DNA of 33,776 bases from Flavobacteriia bacterium (GTDB lineage Bacteria; Bacteroidota; Bacteroidia; Flavobacteriales_D; Crocinitomicaceae): positions 1 through 33,776 of the forward strand of contig CANGOF010000019.1 of assembly GCA_947455515.1 (NCBI GenBank), written 5' to 3'. A program made the translations under genes and the position numbers. Each line of letters starts with the position of its first letter. Position 1 is the stretch's first letter. Below, in pieces: positions 23,319-32,021 of the stretch. The notes under the pieces were generated by a model. The model was given only the letters and a program-made list of their open reading frames with translations, was not told the origin of the DNA and made no database searches.

Positions 23319-23952
23319 TTTTAGAGTTATGAATTATTTGATTTATATTTTTAGAAACGAATTGAGCAAATTCTGTGATTTCTCTTGGTGTAGTTTCATT
23401 CGGATGAAGGTCAATTTTAAACTTTTTTATTATAGTATTTGGATTCTCGTTTAACCATAACTTTAAGTAAATACCGCATCCATCTGTACAATCTGGACGC
23501 CCAAAATTTTTATTACTCGATTTAATTAATAAATTTGGTATTTTATCTATTATTTGATTTGCCAAATTCATATTTTCTAAAGTATTCAAATCTGTTTTAA
23601 ATTTTAGTGAATCTTCATTTTTGAAATAATTATTTTCAAAATCTCCCCAAAGAGTATTAGCATTACCTCCATTATAATATCCTATTATTGGAGCACAATT
23701 TCCAGAACATTCATTACAAAATCTTCCAAAAGTGATACCTTCAATGTAAATAGATGTATCTATTTGTTCTTTATTTGAAATTTTCGATATAATTTTTTTT
23801 GATTGATTGTTATTCTCATTACAAGAAGTCAAAACGATAGTCAACAAAATCACCAAAACACCCAAAATTCGAAGAGAACTAAAAGTCCTCCCTCTCTGTC
23901 CCCCTCCGAAGGGGGAAGCCAGTGTTTCGCTACGATTTAGTTTACTTTTCAT
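23296..23952 (-). CDS. Cysteine-rich lipoprotein, unknown function
   Basis: 218 aa. A hydrophobic stretch ends in a lipobox (IVLTSC, Cys44), so it is probably a lipid-anchored envelope protein. The mature part has two cysteine clusters, FGRFCNECSGNCAP and RPDCTDGCGIYLKLW, which could bind metal or form disulfides; I cannot name a family. The first 26 residues before the hydrophobic core are too long for a usual lipoprotein signal. Residues about 12-24 (ASPFGGGQRGRTF) are the translation of an intergenic hairpin repeat, so the repeat seems to have been inserted between the start and the export signal. It overlaps polA by 23 nt. Confidence 0.7.
   Translation of the reverse strand: MKSKLNRSETLASPFGGGQRGRTFSSLRILGVLVILLTIVLTSCNENNNQSKKIISKISNKEQIDTSIYIEGITFGRFCNECSGNCAPIIGYYNGGNANTLWGDFENNYFKNEDSLKFKTDLNTLENMNLANQIIDKIPNLLIKSSNKNFGRPDCTDGCGIYLKLWLNENPNTIIKKFKIDLHPNETTPREITEFAQFVSKNINQIIHNSKNDNSSSR
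23885..23936. repeat. Hairpin repeat, copy 1, in the lipoprotein N-terminus
   Basis: Begins GTCCTCCCTCTCTGTCCCC (23885-23903), 18 of 19 bases identical to 23978-23996. It contains a 7-bp hairpin (TCCCCCT at 23899-23905, loop CCGA, AGGGGGA at 23910-23916). It is similar to GC-richer repeats that recur between Bacteroidota genes. Confidence 0.75.
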
Positions 23953-24122
23953 TTATTTTCTGTTACTTTTCAAAATTGTCCTCCCCCTCTGTCCCCATTC
24001 CCCTTCGAGAGCCTCAGGATATTGGGAAGTAGCGTTTTGCATCAACATCACGCTTTCGCTCGTCACTCATCACTTCGGTCCTTGAGGCTAGTTTACATTG
24101 AGCTTGTCGAAATGAAGGGACG
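23953..24122. repeat. Repeat-filled gap between cysS and the lipoprotein gene
   Basis: 170 bp with no plausible gene. It holds copy 2 of the hairpin repeat (starting 23978-23996), followed by GC-richer patchwork (for example CGCTTTCGCTCGTCACTC) and a CATTGAGCTTGTCGAAATG element (near 24096-24114) that is itself nearly palindromic. Base composition is clearly richer in C than its surroundings. The element abuts the cysS stop codon. Confidence 0.7.
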
Positions 24123-25586
24123 TCACTTCCAAGTCGTTCCGTCCTTCCCGTCTTTCACTACCAAACCAGCAGCAGCCAATCCATCGCGAATCTTATCGGA
24201 AGTTCCCCAATCTTTGTTCTCACGTGCTTGTTGACGCAAATTCAATACCAAATCCATCACACCTTCTAATTTTGAGTCGTCACCTGCGCTATTTAATGGA
24301 GCCAAACCAAGTACATCAAACACAAACGCATTGACTTCTTTTGTTAGTAGTTCCAAATCAGCTTGTGTAATTGTTGCTTTACCTTCTTTGATGGTGTTGA
24401 TTATTTTAACTGTTTCAAATAAATTCGCTACTAAAATAGGTGCGTTGAAGTCGTCGTTCATTGCATCGTAAAAAGAAGAAACTAAACCGTTAACATTCAC
24501 AGAAGAATTTGCAGATGTTGTTAGTGTTTCCAACTCTTTGATAGCATCCATCAATTTTTCATAGCCTTTTTCAGTAGCGTTTAACGCTTCACTAGTAAAG
24601 TCTAAGGTACTTCGGTAGTGTGCTTGCATTGTAAAGAAACGCACCACCATTGGATGATAGCCACGTTCTAATAGGTCAGAACCTCCGTTGAATAATTCAT
24701 TTGGCAGTAATGTATTACCAGTTGATTTCGACATTTTTTTACCATTCAAGGTCAACATATTTCCATGCATCCAGTAATTTACAGGAGATTTTCCGGTAGA
24801 AGCACAGCCTTGTGCAATTTCACATTCGTGGTGAGGGAATTTCAAATCCATTCCTCCTCCATGAATATCAAATGTTTCACCTAAATATTTGGTACTCATC
24901 GCCGAACATTCTAAATGCCATCCTGGGAATCCAATGCCCCAAGGGGACGGCCATTTCATGATATGTTCTGGAGAAGCATTTTTCCATAATGCAAAATCCA
25001 AAGAATTGCGTTTTTCATCTTGACCATCCAAGTCACGTGTTCCCGCAATTAAATCCTCAATTTTTCGTCCTGATAATTCTCCATACGGGAATTTCTCATT
25101 GTATTTGTTGACATCGAAGTATACAGAACCATTCACCTCGTATGCGTATCCATTTTCAAGTATGGTCTTAATCATTTCAATTTGTTCGATAATGTGTCCC
25201 GTTGCAGTAGGTTCGATACTTGGTGCATGATTATTAAATTGACGCAATACATCGTGAAAATCCAAGGTGTACTTTTGTACGATTTCCATAGGTTCCACTT
25301 GTTCCAAGCGTGCTTTTTTAGCGATTTTATCTTCCCCTTCATCTGCATCGTTTTCTAAATGACCAACATCGGTAATATTTCTTACATAACGAACCTTATA
25401 TCCTAAATGTAACAAGTAACGATAAACCATGTCAAATGATATGAAAGTTCTACAATTTCCTAAGTGAACATAGTTGTATACCGTTGGTCCACAAACATAT
25501 AGTCCAACAAAATTTTGGTGGATAGGAACAAATAATTCCTTTTTACCTGAATGGCTATTGTAAATGTGTAGTTTAGAGTTCGTCAT
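24123..25586 (-). CDS. cysS: Cysteinyl-tRNA synthetase
   Basis: 487-aa class I synthetase that charges tRNA(Cys). The zinc-site and signature start [17 protein letters not shown] holds the HIGH-type motif as HLGN (41-44), a variant I recall as normal in Flavobacteriia. Further zinc and cysteine-recognition segments are [12 protein letters not shown] and [10 protein letters not shown]. The KMSKS loop is [10 protein letters not shown]. The C-terminal anticodon-binding helices end in [20 protein letters not shown] (tail trimmed). The start at 25586 is the first Met and gives the family N-terminus. It is the first gene of a minus-strand run with a lipoprotein gene, polA and a TraB-like gene. Confidence 0.97.
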   Translation of the reverse strand: MTNSKLHIYNSHSGKKELFVPIHQNFVGLYVCGPTVYNYVHLGNCRTFISFDMVYRYLLHLGYKVRYVRNITDVGHLENDADEGEDKIAKKARLEQVEPMEIVQKYTLDFHDVLRQFNNHAPSIEPTATGHIIEQIEMIKTILENGYAYEVNGSVYFDVNKYNEKFPYGELSGRKIEDLIAGTRDLDGQDEKRNSLDFALWKNASPEHIMKWPSPWGIGFPGWHLECSAMSTKYLGETFDIHGGGMDLKFPHHECEIAQGCASTGKSPVNYWMHGNMLTLNGKKMSKSTGNTLLPNELFNGGSDLLERGYHPMVVRFFTMQAHYRSTLDFTSEALNATEKGYEKLMDAIKELETLTTSANSSVNVNGLVSSFYDAMNDDFNAPILVANLFETVKIINTIKEGKATITQADLELLTKEVNAFVFDVLGLAPLNSAGDDSKLEGVMDLVLNLRQQARENKDWGTSDKIRDGLAAAGLVVKDGKDGTTWK

Positions 25587-25755
25587 AGATGTTAAATAGA
25601 TTGATTTTTAGTAACTTCAAAAAAATGAGTAAATAATTTACATTTTTGAATTCACTTAGAGCAAAGATAATAAAAGTGAAAAATTAAGGTATATGAATAA
25701 AATATTTCTTAATTTTATGCAACTATTTATGATTTAACTATTTATACTTCTGTTT
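25587..25755. other. Divergent promoter region, cysS / outer-membrane barrel
   Basis: 169 bp, very AT-rich, between two divergent genes. It must contain both promoters, but I find no convincing TTTG / TAnnTTTG pair on either strand. No gene or RNA is visible. Confidence 0.4.
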
Positions 25756-26541
25756 ATGAATAAAATATTAATCTTTGTTATTACATTGTTCCTTACACAA
25801 TTTTCATTTTCGCAAGTGACTAATTCTCAAACAGAACAAGAAGAAAGAAATGGCGAGATCGAAGATTCACTATTAAATATAGAACAAGAGAAACATAATG
25901 GTCATTTTTCCGGAATAGACGTTGGTTTAAACACTTTATTAAATTCATCTTTCACTACTTCTTTTCCAACAGCGCCTCAATGGAATAATGATATAGTAAA
26001 ATCATTTAATTTTAATTTTAATTTTTACGATCATAAAATCCTTTTATACAAAGAAAAAGTCGGGTTAGTTTTAGGATTAGGTTTAAATCTTTCTAAAATT
26101 GCTTTTGATGGAAATTGGACATTAAACGAAGTTTATAGTAAAAAAGACAGTGTCGTTTATGGTGATACTAAAATGGATACGTTAAACTTTACAAGAAACA
26201 AATTACACCTTGCTTATATTCAAATTCCATTTTTAATTGAATTTACTCCAGTAAAAAATTTCTGGATTAGTGCCGGAGTTATCGCTGGAATGAAATTATC
26301 TTCTAATGTTAGACAAATATATACGGATCCTAAAAATCCTAAATATGAATACGAAAGAACAATTAAAGGGTCTTTTGCACTCAACACGTTTAAATGCGAT
26401 GCAACGGTTCGTTTTGGATTTGGTAGTAGTTTCTTAAGAACCTATGGGGCCTATGTATCATATGCTTTAATTCCAATGTTTAATAGTACATTAATGGCAA
26501 ATGTTCATCCTTTATCTTTTGGATTGAATATTAATATCTAA
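25756..26541 (+). CDS. Outer-membrane beta-barrel protein (PorT-like)
   Basis: 261 aa. Signal peptide MNKILIFVITLFLTQFSFS, cleaved before Gln20. A short Gln/Glu-rich linker (about 22-48) is followed by alternating strands typical of the small OMP_b-brl_2 / PorT-like barrels: HFSGIDVGLNTLLNSSF, KEKVGLVLGLGLNLSKIAF, LAYIQIPFLIEFTP, FWISAGVIAGMKL and AYVSYALIPMF. The C-terminus ends in a strand (SFGLNINI), as expected for Bam-assembled barrels. Function unknown. The secreted nuclease gene follows 11 bp later, so they are likely cotranscribed. Confidence 0.82.
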   Translation: MNKILIFVITLFLTQFSFSQVTNSQTEQEERNGEIEDSLLNIEQEKHNGHFSGIDVGLNTLLNSSFTTSFPTAPQWNNDIVKSFNFNFNFYDHKILLYKEKVGLVLGLGLNLSKIAFDGNWTLNEVYSKKDSVVYGDTKMDTLNFTRNKLHLAYIQIPFLIEFTPVKNFWISAGVIAGMKLSSNVRQIYTDPKNPKYEYERTIKGSFALNTFKCDATVRFGFGSSFLRTYGAYVSYALIPMFNSTLMANVHPLSFGLNINI

Positions 26542-26552
26542 CTAATTTACCA

Positions 26553-27317
26553 ATGAACTTTAAAATCCGAATAAGCGTCCTGTTACTATTCGGATTTTTT
26601 TTGGTTGTAGGTTTTAAAAGTCAGCAAACTACAGTTCCAATTTCATTGGAGATACCTGCTCATACGAATCAAGAAGTAATAGTTTGCCACACAGGTTATT
26701 GTTTGTCTTACGATGAAAATTATAAGCTTGCGAAGTGGGTTGCTTATGAACTCACATTAGAGGAAACGCAAGGTGTTGTAGGTCGAAGTGATAAGTTTAA
26801 GCCTGATCCATTGATTGTAAGAAATAGCGCTTCGGTAGCAGATTACAAGAAGTCAGGATTTGACCGGGGTCATTTAGCACCTGCTGCTGATATGAAATGG
26901 TCGCTTCAAGCAATGCAAGAATCGTTTTATCTCTCGAATATGTGTCCGCAAGATAAAAGTTTCAATCGCGGAATATGGAAAAAATTAGAAGAGCAAGTAC
27001 GTGAATGGGCTATCGAAAATAAAGCTGTTTATATAGCAACAGGACCTTTACTTGAAGTAGGATTACCTACGATAGGTCCAAATCGCATACCCATACCTAA
27101 TGCGTTTTATAAAGTGATTTTAGATTATACACAACCTGAAATTAAGGCGATAGGATTCATTATTCCAAATCATGGAAGCACAATGTCAATTGCTTCTTTT
27201 GCTATATCAATAGATTCAATTGAACAATTAACTCACCTCGATTTTTTTGAAAAACTGCCCGATGTAATTGAAAATCGCATCGAGCAGTCGGTATGTGTGG
27301 GGTGTTGGGGCTTGTAA
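26553..27317 (+). CDS. DNA/RNA non-specific endonuclease
   Basis: 254-aa beta-beta-alpha-metal nuclease of the Serratia nuclease (NUC1) family. An N-terminal hydrophobic signal (about 4-22) sends it out of the cytoplasm. VAYELTLEETQG (63-74) is the lead strand. The active site is FDRGHLAPAADM, with His107 as general base. The metal ligand Asn138 is in NMCPQDKSFNRGIWKKLEE. YIATGPLLE and IPIPNAFYKVILD complete the fold. Length is usual. It probably degrades extracellular nucleic acid for phosphate or nucleotides. No immunity partner is seen. Its last 65 bases also encode, on the other strand, a likely terminator for the convergent kdp operon. Confidence 0.93.
   Translation: MNFKIRISVLLLFGFFLVVGFKSQQTTVPISLEIPAHTNQEVIVCHTGYCLSYDENYKLAKWVAYELTLEETQGVVGRSDKFKPDPLIVRNSASVADYKKSGFDRGHLAPAADMKWSLQAMQESFYLSNMCPQDKSFNRGIWKKLEEQVREWAIENKAVYIATGPLLEVGLPTIGPNRIPIPNAFYKVILDYTQPEIKAIGFIIPNHGSTMSIASFAISIDSIEQLTHLDFFEKLPDVIENRIEQSVCVGCWGL
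27250..27288 (-). terminator. Terminator of the kdp operon, inside the nuclease gene
   Basis: On the minus strand, 27288-27278 pairs with 27264-27254 over 11 bp with one G-U pair (on the plus strand the same position is a C-A mismatch), followed by a short T run. It lies about 56 nt past the histidine kinase stop, within the 3' end of the convergent nuclease gene. Confidence 0.5.
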
Positions 27318-27343
27318 AAAAATATATATGCTGCTATTGAAAT

Positions 27344-29065
27344 TTAAATTTGGTTAGCCTGTAACAAAATTTTAAATTCTGTTCCTTTACCATATTCTGA
27401 ATGTACTGCGATTGTTCCGTTTTGCACTTCAATAAATTCTTTACTAATTGCTAATCCAAGTCCAGTTCCTGATTTTTCTGTTCCTGGAACCTTGAAATAA
27501 CGATCAAAAATGCGCGGTAAATATTGTGGTGGAATTCCTTGTCCGTAATCCTTTACGAGGAACTCAATTTGTTCGTTTTGTTCACTGACTTTGACTTCAA
27601 TTTTGGCATTATCATACGAAAAACGAATGGCATTTGAAATCAAATTGGTGATTACCCACGCTGTTTTTTCCATATCTGCTTGTACTAATTTTGGAGAAAT
27701 AATCGGGTCGAATTGAATTGTGATGTTTTTTTGTACTGCTTGTATTTTTGTTGCTTCTAAAGCATAGGAAACAATTTCGTTGGGGTCAGAAGGGACGACA
27801 GCGAGTTGTATGTTTCCACTTTCTACTTGCGTCATGTTTAACAATTCACCAGTAATTTTCAATAAACGATTCACATCTTCGTGGATGCTGGTAATTAAGT
27901 AATGTTGTTCGTTGTTTAACTCTCCAATTGTTTGGTTGTCTAATAGTTGCAAACTCATTTTGATGGATGCAATTGGTGTTTTAAATTCATGTGAAACCGT
28001 AGCAATAAAGTTTGTTTTCGCGAAATCTAGCTCTTTGTATTCGGTCACGTTACGCAATATTATCACGTTTCCAATGTGAATTTTTTCCGTTTCACCAGTT
28101 GGTATAATTTCAATATCTAAAATTTCTTTTTCAAAATAACTTTCCTTGTCATTCGCATAAATCTTGAACGGTTTTTGCTTTATGTTACTCGCATCTTCTT
28201 TGATTTCTTTGACTAATAAACGAATCAAATCATTTTTTATCGCTACTTCATGTGCGTCAACACCAATGATATCTTCTTGTTTTAAACCTGTAATCGCTAA
28301 TGCACCTTCATTCGCAAAGATGATTTTAAGGTCTTCATTTAAACCAATTACAGGATCATGCATGTTATTGATGAGTGTTTCGATACGCTTCTTTTCCATC
28401 ATTAGTTGCGCTAAACTACTGTTGCTATATTCTTGTAATTTTTTTGCCATCACGTTGAAGGAACTTGCCAATTCTCCAAACTCGCTGTGACTTTCAAAAT
28501 GGACACGTTTGTTATATTTTTGAGCTGCAATTTCCTTGATACTCACTGTTAATTCGCGGATGGGATTTGCAATGGAGGAGGGAAGATTTATCAATAAAGT
28601 AAAGGCAATTAGAAAACACATTGTACCCGTTAAGGTAATCCAGAAGGTAGCTTCGGTGGCTGCTTTGGTTGCTAGATTACTTTTTCGTTTGATGGCAAAC
28701 ATGTTCATTTCCATGATTTTGTATATCGAACTACGAATGCTTGAAAGAGCGATACTATCATTTATATGCTTTTTGAAAATTGTGTAATCCTCAGCTAATT
28801 CATCAGTTGCTTCTTTTTCACCAACTTCCGTGATATTGTGTCGTTGAAGTTTTAAATTTTTCTCAAAGCGTATTTTAGAAAAGGTCGTTTCTTCTAATTC
28901 TTCTAACATATTTCTAGAATAAGAAAGTGACTTGTAATTCGCCGTAAGAATATTTTCCGTATCCGTTTTTAGTTCATTAATGTATTTAACACCTACGATG
29001 CTAAGTAGTATGATTAATCCAAAAAGTAGTCCGACACCTAATCGAAGTTTGGTTTTGATTTTCAT
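27344..29065 (-). CDS. Sensor histidine kinase of the kdp operon
   Basis: 573 aa from ATG 29065 (MKIKTKLRLG); an ATG two codons upstream is possible. Membrane helices at about 6-28 and 140-161 flank an extracytoplasmic helical sensor region. Then HAMP (about 164-218), PAS (about 230-345, ETLINNMHDPVIGLNEDLKI), HisKA with phospho-acceptor His359 in ATVSHEFKTPI, and a full HATPase domain (NLISNAIRFS, KDYGQGIPPQY, KSGTGLGLAIS). In enterobacteria this kinase half is fused to the KdpD sensor; here it is a separate protein encoded next to the KdpD N-terminal gene. It should phosphorylate a response regulator controlling kdp transcription, but no regulator gene is in the window. Confidence 0.92.
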   Translation of the reverse strand: MKIKTKLRLGVGLLFGLIILLSIVGVKYINELKTDTENILTANYKSLSYSRNMLEELEETTFSKIRFEKNLKLQRHNITEVGEKEATDELAEDYTIFKKHINDSIALSSIRSSIYKIMEMNMFAIKRKSNLATKAATEATFWITLTGTMCFLIAFTLLINLPSSIANPIRELTVSIKEIAAQKYNKRVHFESHSEFGELASSFNVMAKKLQEYSNSSLAQLMMEKKRIETLINNMHDPVIGLNEDLKIIFANEGALAITGLKQEDIIGVDAHEVAIKNDLIRLLVKEIKEDASNIKQKPFKIYANDKESYFEKEILDIEIIPTGETEKIHIGNVIILRNVTEYKELDFAKTNFIATVSHEFKTPIASIKMSLQLLDNQTIGELNNEQHYLITSIHEDVNRLLKITGELLNMTQVESGNIQLAVVPSDPNEIVSYALEATKIQAVQKNITIQFDPIISPKLVQADMEKTAWVITNLISNAIRFSYDNAKIEVKVSEQNEQIEFLVKDYGQGIPPQYLPRIFDRYFKVPGTEKSGTGLGLAISKEFIEVQNGTIAVHSEYGKGTEFKILLQANQI

Positions 29066-29075
29066 GTACATAATT

Positions 29076-30191
29076 TTAACTCAATATTACTAAATCAATG
29101 TTTGTAGCGGATAGTTTTTTCAATAATTCATTGAATACATTCGAAGCTAAAATGATTTTAAACAAATTAAAGTGTGGTTTACCAATACAAATCGTAGAAA
29201 TGTTTTTTTCTTCCGCTTGTTCAATTATGGCTTTTGCAATGGAGGTGTTTTCAACTTTGATAATTTCTGCACCTAATTCTGATGCAAGACGAAAATTATT
29301 AATCAAATGACGTTGTTTGTCGAGCGCGATTTTATCTGCACTTTCTGAAGGCAGTTGCACATACAACATGTACCATTTACTATTGTAGTAATTTGCTAGT
29401 CGCGCGGTTTTTCGAATTACATTTTTAGCCGTTTTTTCATTACTACTAATGCAAGCAAGAAAACGATCGTGTTTAATCGGTTTGTTGATTTCGGCTTCCA
29501 CTTTACGTTCCACTTGTGAGGCAACCTCTTTCAGTGCCATTTCACGCAATTGAAGAATGTGTTCGCTCTTGAAAAAGTTTTTTAACGCGATTTCAATTTT
29601 ATCTTCTTTGTAAATTTTTCCTTCTTTTAGTCGCGCGATGAGTTCGTCGGCTGTGAGGTCGATGTTTACTACTTCATCCGCTTGAGCTATGACACTGTCT
29701 GGGACACGTTCTTGTACTTCTATGCCTGTAATTCGTTTGACCTCTTCGTTTAAACTTTCAATGTGTTGGATGTTTACCGCTGATATGACATTGATTCCTA
29801 CCGCGAGAATGTCCATCACATCTTGCCAACGTTTTTCATTTTTACTGCCTTCAATATTTGTATGGGCAAGTTCATCAACAATCACAACTTCTGGTCGCAG
29901 GTTAATAATTGCTTGCACATCCAATTCATCAAGTTCTTTTCCCTTGTAAAAAAGCACTCGGCGTGGAATGATTGGAAGTCCATCCAATAAGGCATGTGTT
30001 TCTTTTCGGTTATGCGTTTCGATATATCCAATTTTAACGTCAATTCCATTGCGTAATAAGGCGTGTGCCTCTTGCAACATACGGTAAGTTTTACCTACAC
30101 CGGCGCTCATACCGATGTAGATTTTAAACTTACCTCGTCGTGATTTTTTGATGAGGTCTAAAAAATGTTGTGCTGTTTGGTCTTTGTCCAT
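29076..30191 (-). CDS. kdpD: KdpD N-terminal sensor protein (stand-alone)
   Basis: 371 aa holding only the cytoplasmic N-terminal part of KdpD: the KdpD domain (about 18-225) and a universal-stress-like domain (about 243-371, DRFLACISSNEKTAKNVIRK ... ISTICIGKPHFNLF). The P-loop is GMSAGVGKTY (27-36), and EVVIVDELAHTN (101-112) is the matching Walker B-like segment. The transmembrane and kinase parts of classical KdpD are absent; the kinase is the next gene. This split arrangement is known from Bacteroidota kdp operons. The USP domain in other KdpD proteins senses ions or nucleotides; which ligand applies here is unknown. It starts 1 nt after the porin stop. Confidence 0.93.
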   Translation of the reverse strand: MDKDQTAQHFLDLIKKSRRGKFKIYIGMSAGVGKTYRMLQEAHALLRNGIDVKIGYIETHNRKETHALLDGLPIIPRRVLFYKGKELDELDVQAIINLRPEVVIVDELAHTNIEGSKNEKRWQDVMDILAVGINVISAVNIQHIESLNEEVKRITGIEVQERVPDSVIAQADEVVNIDLTADELIARLKEGKIYKEDKIEIALKNFFKSEHILQLREMALKEVASQVERKVEAEINKPIKHDRFLACISSNEKTAKNVIRKTARLANYYNSKWYMLYVQLPSESADKIALDKQRHLINNFRLASELGAEIIKVENTSIAKAIIEQAEEKNISTICIGKPHFNLFKIILASNVFNELLKKLSATNIDLVILS

Positions 30192-30192
30192 A

Positions 30193-31308
30193 TTAGAACC
30201 AGATTGTAAGATTTGAGATAAACCAAGACATTTGTTTCGATGGATTTCCTTGTGGATCTATGAAATTCTTATCTGAAGAAAAGAATTGTCTGCCTTCCAG
30301 ACGAAATAATGCTTGGTCAGTGAGCTTGATGTTTAAACACAAACCACTACTACCAGCTTTAAATGCTCCAGGTACTGTAACCGGTGTAATTTGAACGTTA
30401 GTCGCATCGTTAAAATATTCTATTCGACCAGAGAGTGACGTTTTTGTATTGAACTTATAATTTCCAATAAAATTTGCTTGCCACCAGTAATTATTACTCT
30501 GTTTTCCATCGATTTGCATTCTTTTTTGATTTCCAAAGTATACACAAGAAGTTGCTGACATCTTGCTTACAGGGTTTGAATAGGACCAATAGAGATCAGT
30601 AAAATAGCGAATGCGATTAAGTGGACTAGAAACAGAACGTTCATCACCAATGTAAGTATTAAAGTTTATCAAATGATTTGCTTTAGGTCGATATTCTAAT
30701 TGCGTACCGATTGATTTTCCATTATTTACATCTTGAATTTGTTGCCAACCATTTAATAAATATATATATGCGGTTAATTTAGTAGAAAGTGGAAATGTGG
30801 CTTTTACCCCTGACAAATAATAAGGCACGTATTCAGGTGCAAAACTTCGAGTATACATTAAATGATCTTTACTTATAGCACTTTCATTTGTGTATGGAGA
30901 ACCTAGTATACCTGCATCAATCCAGATATCTCTTTTCTTACTAATTCTCACACCAATATTTCCTTCAATTATATTTTTTAACGTTCCTGGTTCTGCACTG
31001 TAATTTGCATTTACATAAGAACCGACGCCAGGGACAAATCGTGCACGTATGTTTTCATCCGAATATTTGAAATCAAGGTAGGCTAAATTTACATTTAGTT
31101 CATTGCTACGATTCATACTGACAAAGTAAGGCATATTATTGTCTTTCAATCTGGAAGGTGTAGCTCCGTAGTAGGTGTCAATATATGCACCAATCGTAAC
31201 TTTATTCAATACTTTTTCAGTATTAACTAGATTCGTGTCAGTCTGTTGAGCAATTAATTGGGTAAAACACATCGAAGTTAAACCCAAACAAAGGATTATA
31301 CTTTTCAT
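30193..31308 (-). CDS. OmpL-like outer-membrane porin of the kdp operon
   Basis: 371 aa. Signal peptide MKSIILCLGLTSMCFTQLIA, cleaved before Gln21. The rest is a beta barrel of the putative porin-2 / OmpL-like (BBP2) family: GAYIDTYYGA, NVNLAYLDFKYSDENIRARF, IEGNIGVRIS, IWIDAGILGSPYTNESA, YLLNGWQQIQDVNNGKS and a closing strand with terminal Phe (WFISNLTIWF). It lies between kdpC and kdpD, with the start overlapping the kdpC stop by 4 nt and kdpD beginning 1 nt later, so it is cotranscribed with the pump. This suggests an outer-membrane channel that lets K+ reach the Kdp ATPase at the inner membrane; that role is inferred from context. Confidence 0.88.
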   Translation of the reverse strand: MKSIILCLGLTSMCFTQLIAQQTDTNLVNTEKVLNKVTIGAYIDTYYGATPSRLKDNNMPYFVSMNRSNELNVNLAYLDFKYSDENIRARFVPGVGSYVNANYSAEPGTLKNIIEGNIGVRISKKRDIWIDAGILGSPYTNESAISKDHLMYTRSFAPEYVPYYLSGVKATFPLSTKLTAYIYLLNGWQQIQDVNNGKSIGTQLEYRPKANHLINFNTYIGDERSVSSPLNRIRYFTDLYWSYSNPVSKMSATSCVYFGNQKRMQIDGKQSNNYWWQANFIGNYKFNTKTSLSGRIEYFNDATNVQITPVTVPGAFKAGSSGLCLNIKLTDQALFRLEGRQFFSSDKNFIDPQGNPSKQMSWFISNLTIWF

Positions 31309-31850
31309 AATTTATTTAATGCTAAATTCAATTTCAACACATTAATTTTTTCGGTTCCCACCAAATTCCAAAGTGGTTTCTCCGTTTGTTGCGCAATCAG
31401 TTTCATCACTTTTTGAGGCGATAACTTTCGTGCTTTCGCGATACGTGCGACTTGAGCCTTAGCAGCTTGAACAGAAATATTTGGATCTAAACCACTTCCA
31501 CTTGCAGTAACTAAATCTGCTGGAACATCTTGTTTTTTTACCGTTGGGTTATGTACTAAGAATGTGTCGATACGCGCCTCAACTTCTTTTAAATAGTCGG
31601 GATTTGTAGGACCTTTATTACTCCCTGCCGCACCAGCTGCATTATAGTCTACAGCAGATGGTCGGCCGTGGAAATATTCGTCTTTCGTGAATTTTTGACC
31701 AATGTTTGCAAAATGCTTTTTGGCGATGATTTCTCCTTTTCCTTTGGAAGAAGTACATTGTGCTATTCCCCAAACGATCAAGGAATAGAGACCGACAAAA
31801 ACGATCGCACTGATCAAGGTAAGTCGGATGGATTGTATAAGTGTTTTCAT
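31305..31850 (-). CDS. kdpC: Potassium-transporting ATPase subunit C
   Basis: 181-aa KdpC, the single-span subunit that stabilises the KdpFABC pump and raises its affinity for ATP. One N-terminal membrane helix (about 8-31) is followed by the periplasmic domain with the family blocks YFHGRPSAVDYNAAGAAGSN, KGPTNPDYL, PADLVTASGSGLDPNIS and AKAQVARIAKAR. The chosen ATG at 31850 gives the usual KdpC N-terminus (MKTLIQSIRLTL). The frame stays open to an ATG at 31925 that would add 25 residues encoded entirely by the upstream structured repeat. That extension shares its sequence with the leader before sucB and is not part of KdpC. Confidence 0.96.
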   Translation of the reverse strand: MKTLIQSIRLTLISAIVFVGLYSLIVWGIAQCTSSKGKGEIIAKKHFANIGQKFTKDEYFHGRPSAVDYNAAGAAGSNKGPTNPDYLKEVEARIDTFLVHNPTVKKQDVPADLVTASGSGLDPNISVQAAKAQVARIAKARKLSPQKVMKLIAQQTEKPLWNLVGTEKINVLKLNLALNKL

Positions 31851-31857
31851 AAGATTT

Positions 31858-31972
31858 TTTTTAAGGAACTTCAATAAATTGCTTTTTCTTCGTTCGCCTG
31901 CGAAATTAAATTCCTCATTTACCATTGTAAATTCCGGATTTAATTGCTTGTCTGCCTCGAATAATCTAATTT
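31858..31972 (-). repeat. 115-bp structured repeat, copy B, before kdpC
   Basis: Minus-strand counterpart of 2793-2907, ending 7 nt before the kdpC ATG in the kdpB-kdpC gap. The outer stem (31945-31938 with 31911-31904, 8 bp) and the inner 6-bp hairpin (31932-31927 with 31922-31917) match the copy A fold, with two compensatory base-pair changes in the outer stem. The tetraloop is AATG and contains the ATG (31925-31923) that is in frame with kdpC, where copy A has TTG. The internal loop CCGNA / GAGGA is kept. Conserved peptide motifs shared with copy A are VNEE and ERRKSNLLK. Confidence 0.85.
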
Positions 31973-32021
31973 TTTGAAATTCCTTTAATTAATATAAATT
32001 TGACAAAGTTCATCTGGACGT

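Noticed and set aside
25455-25466. HLGN in place of HIGH in CysS
   Set aside because: I recall HLGN/HIGN variants as usual in Flavobacteriia cysteinyl-tRNA synthetases, and all other motifs are intact.
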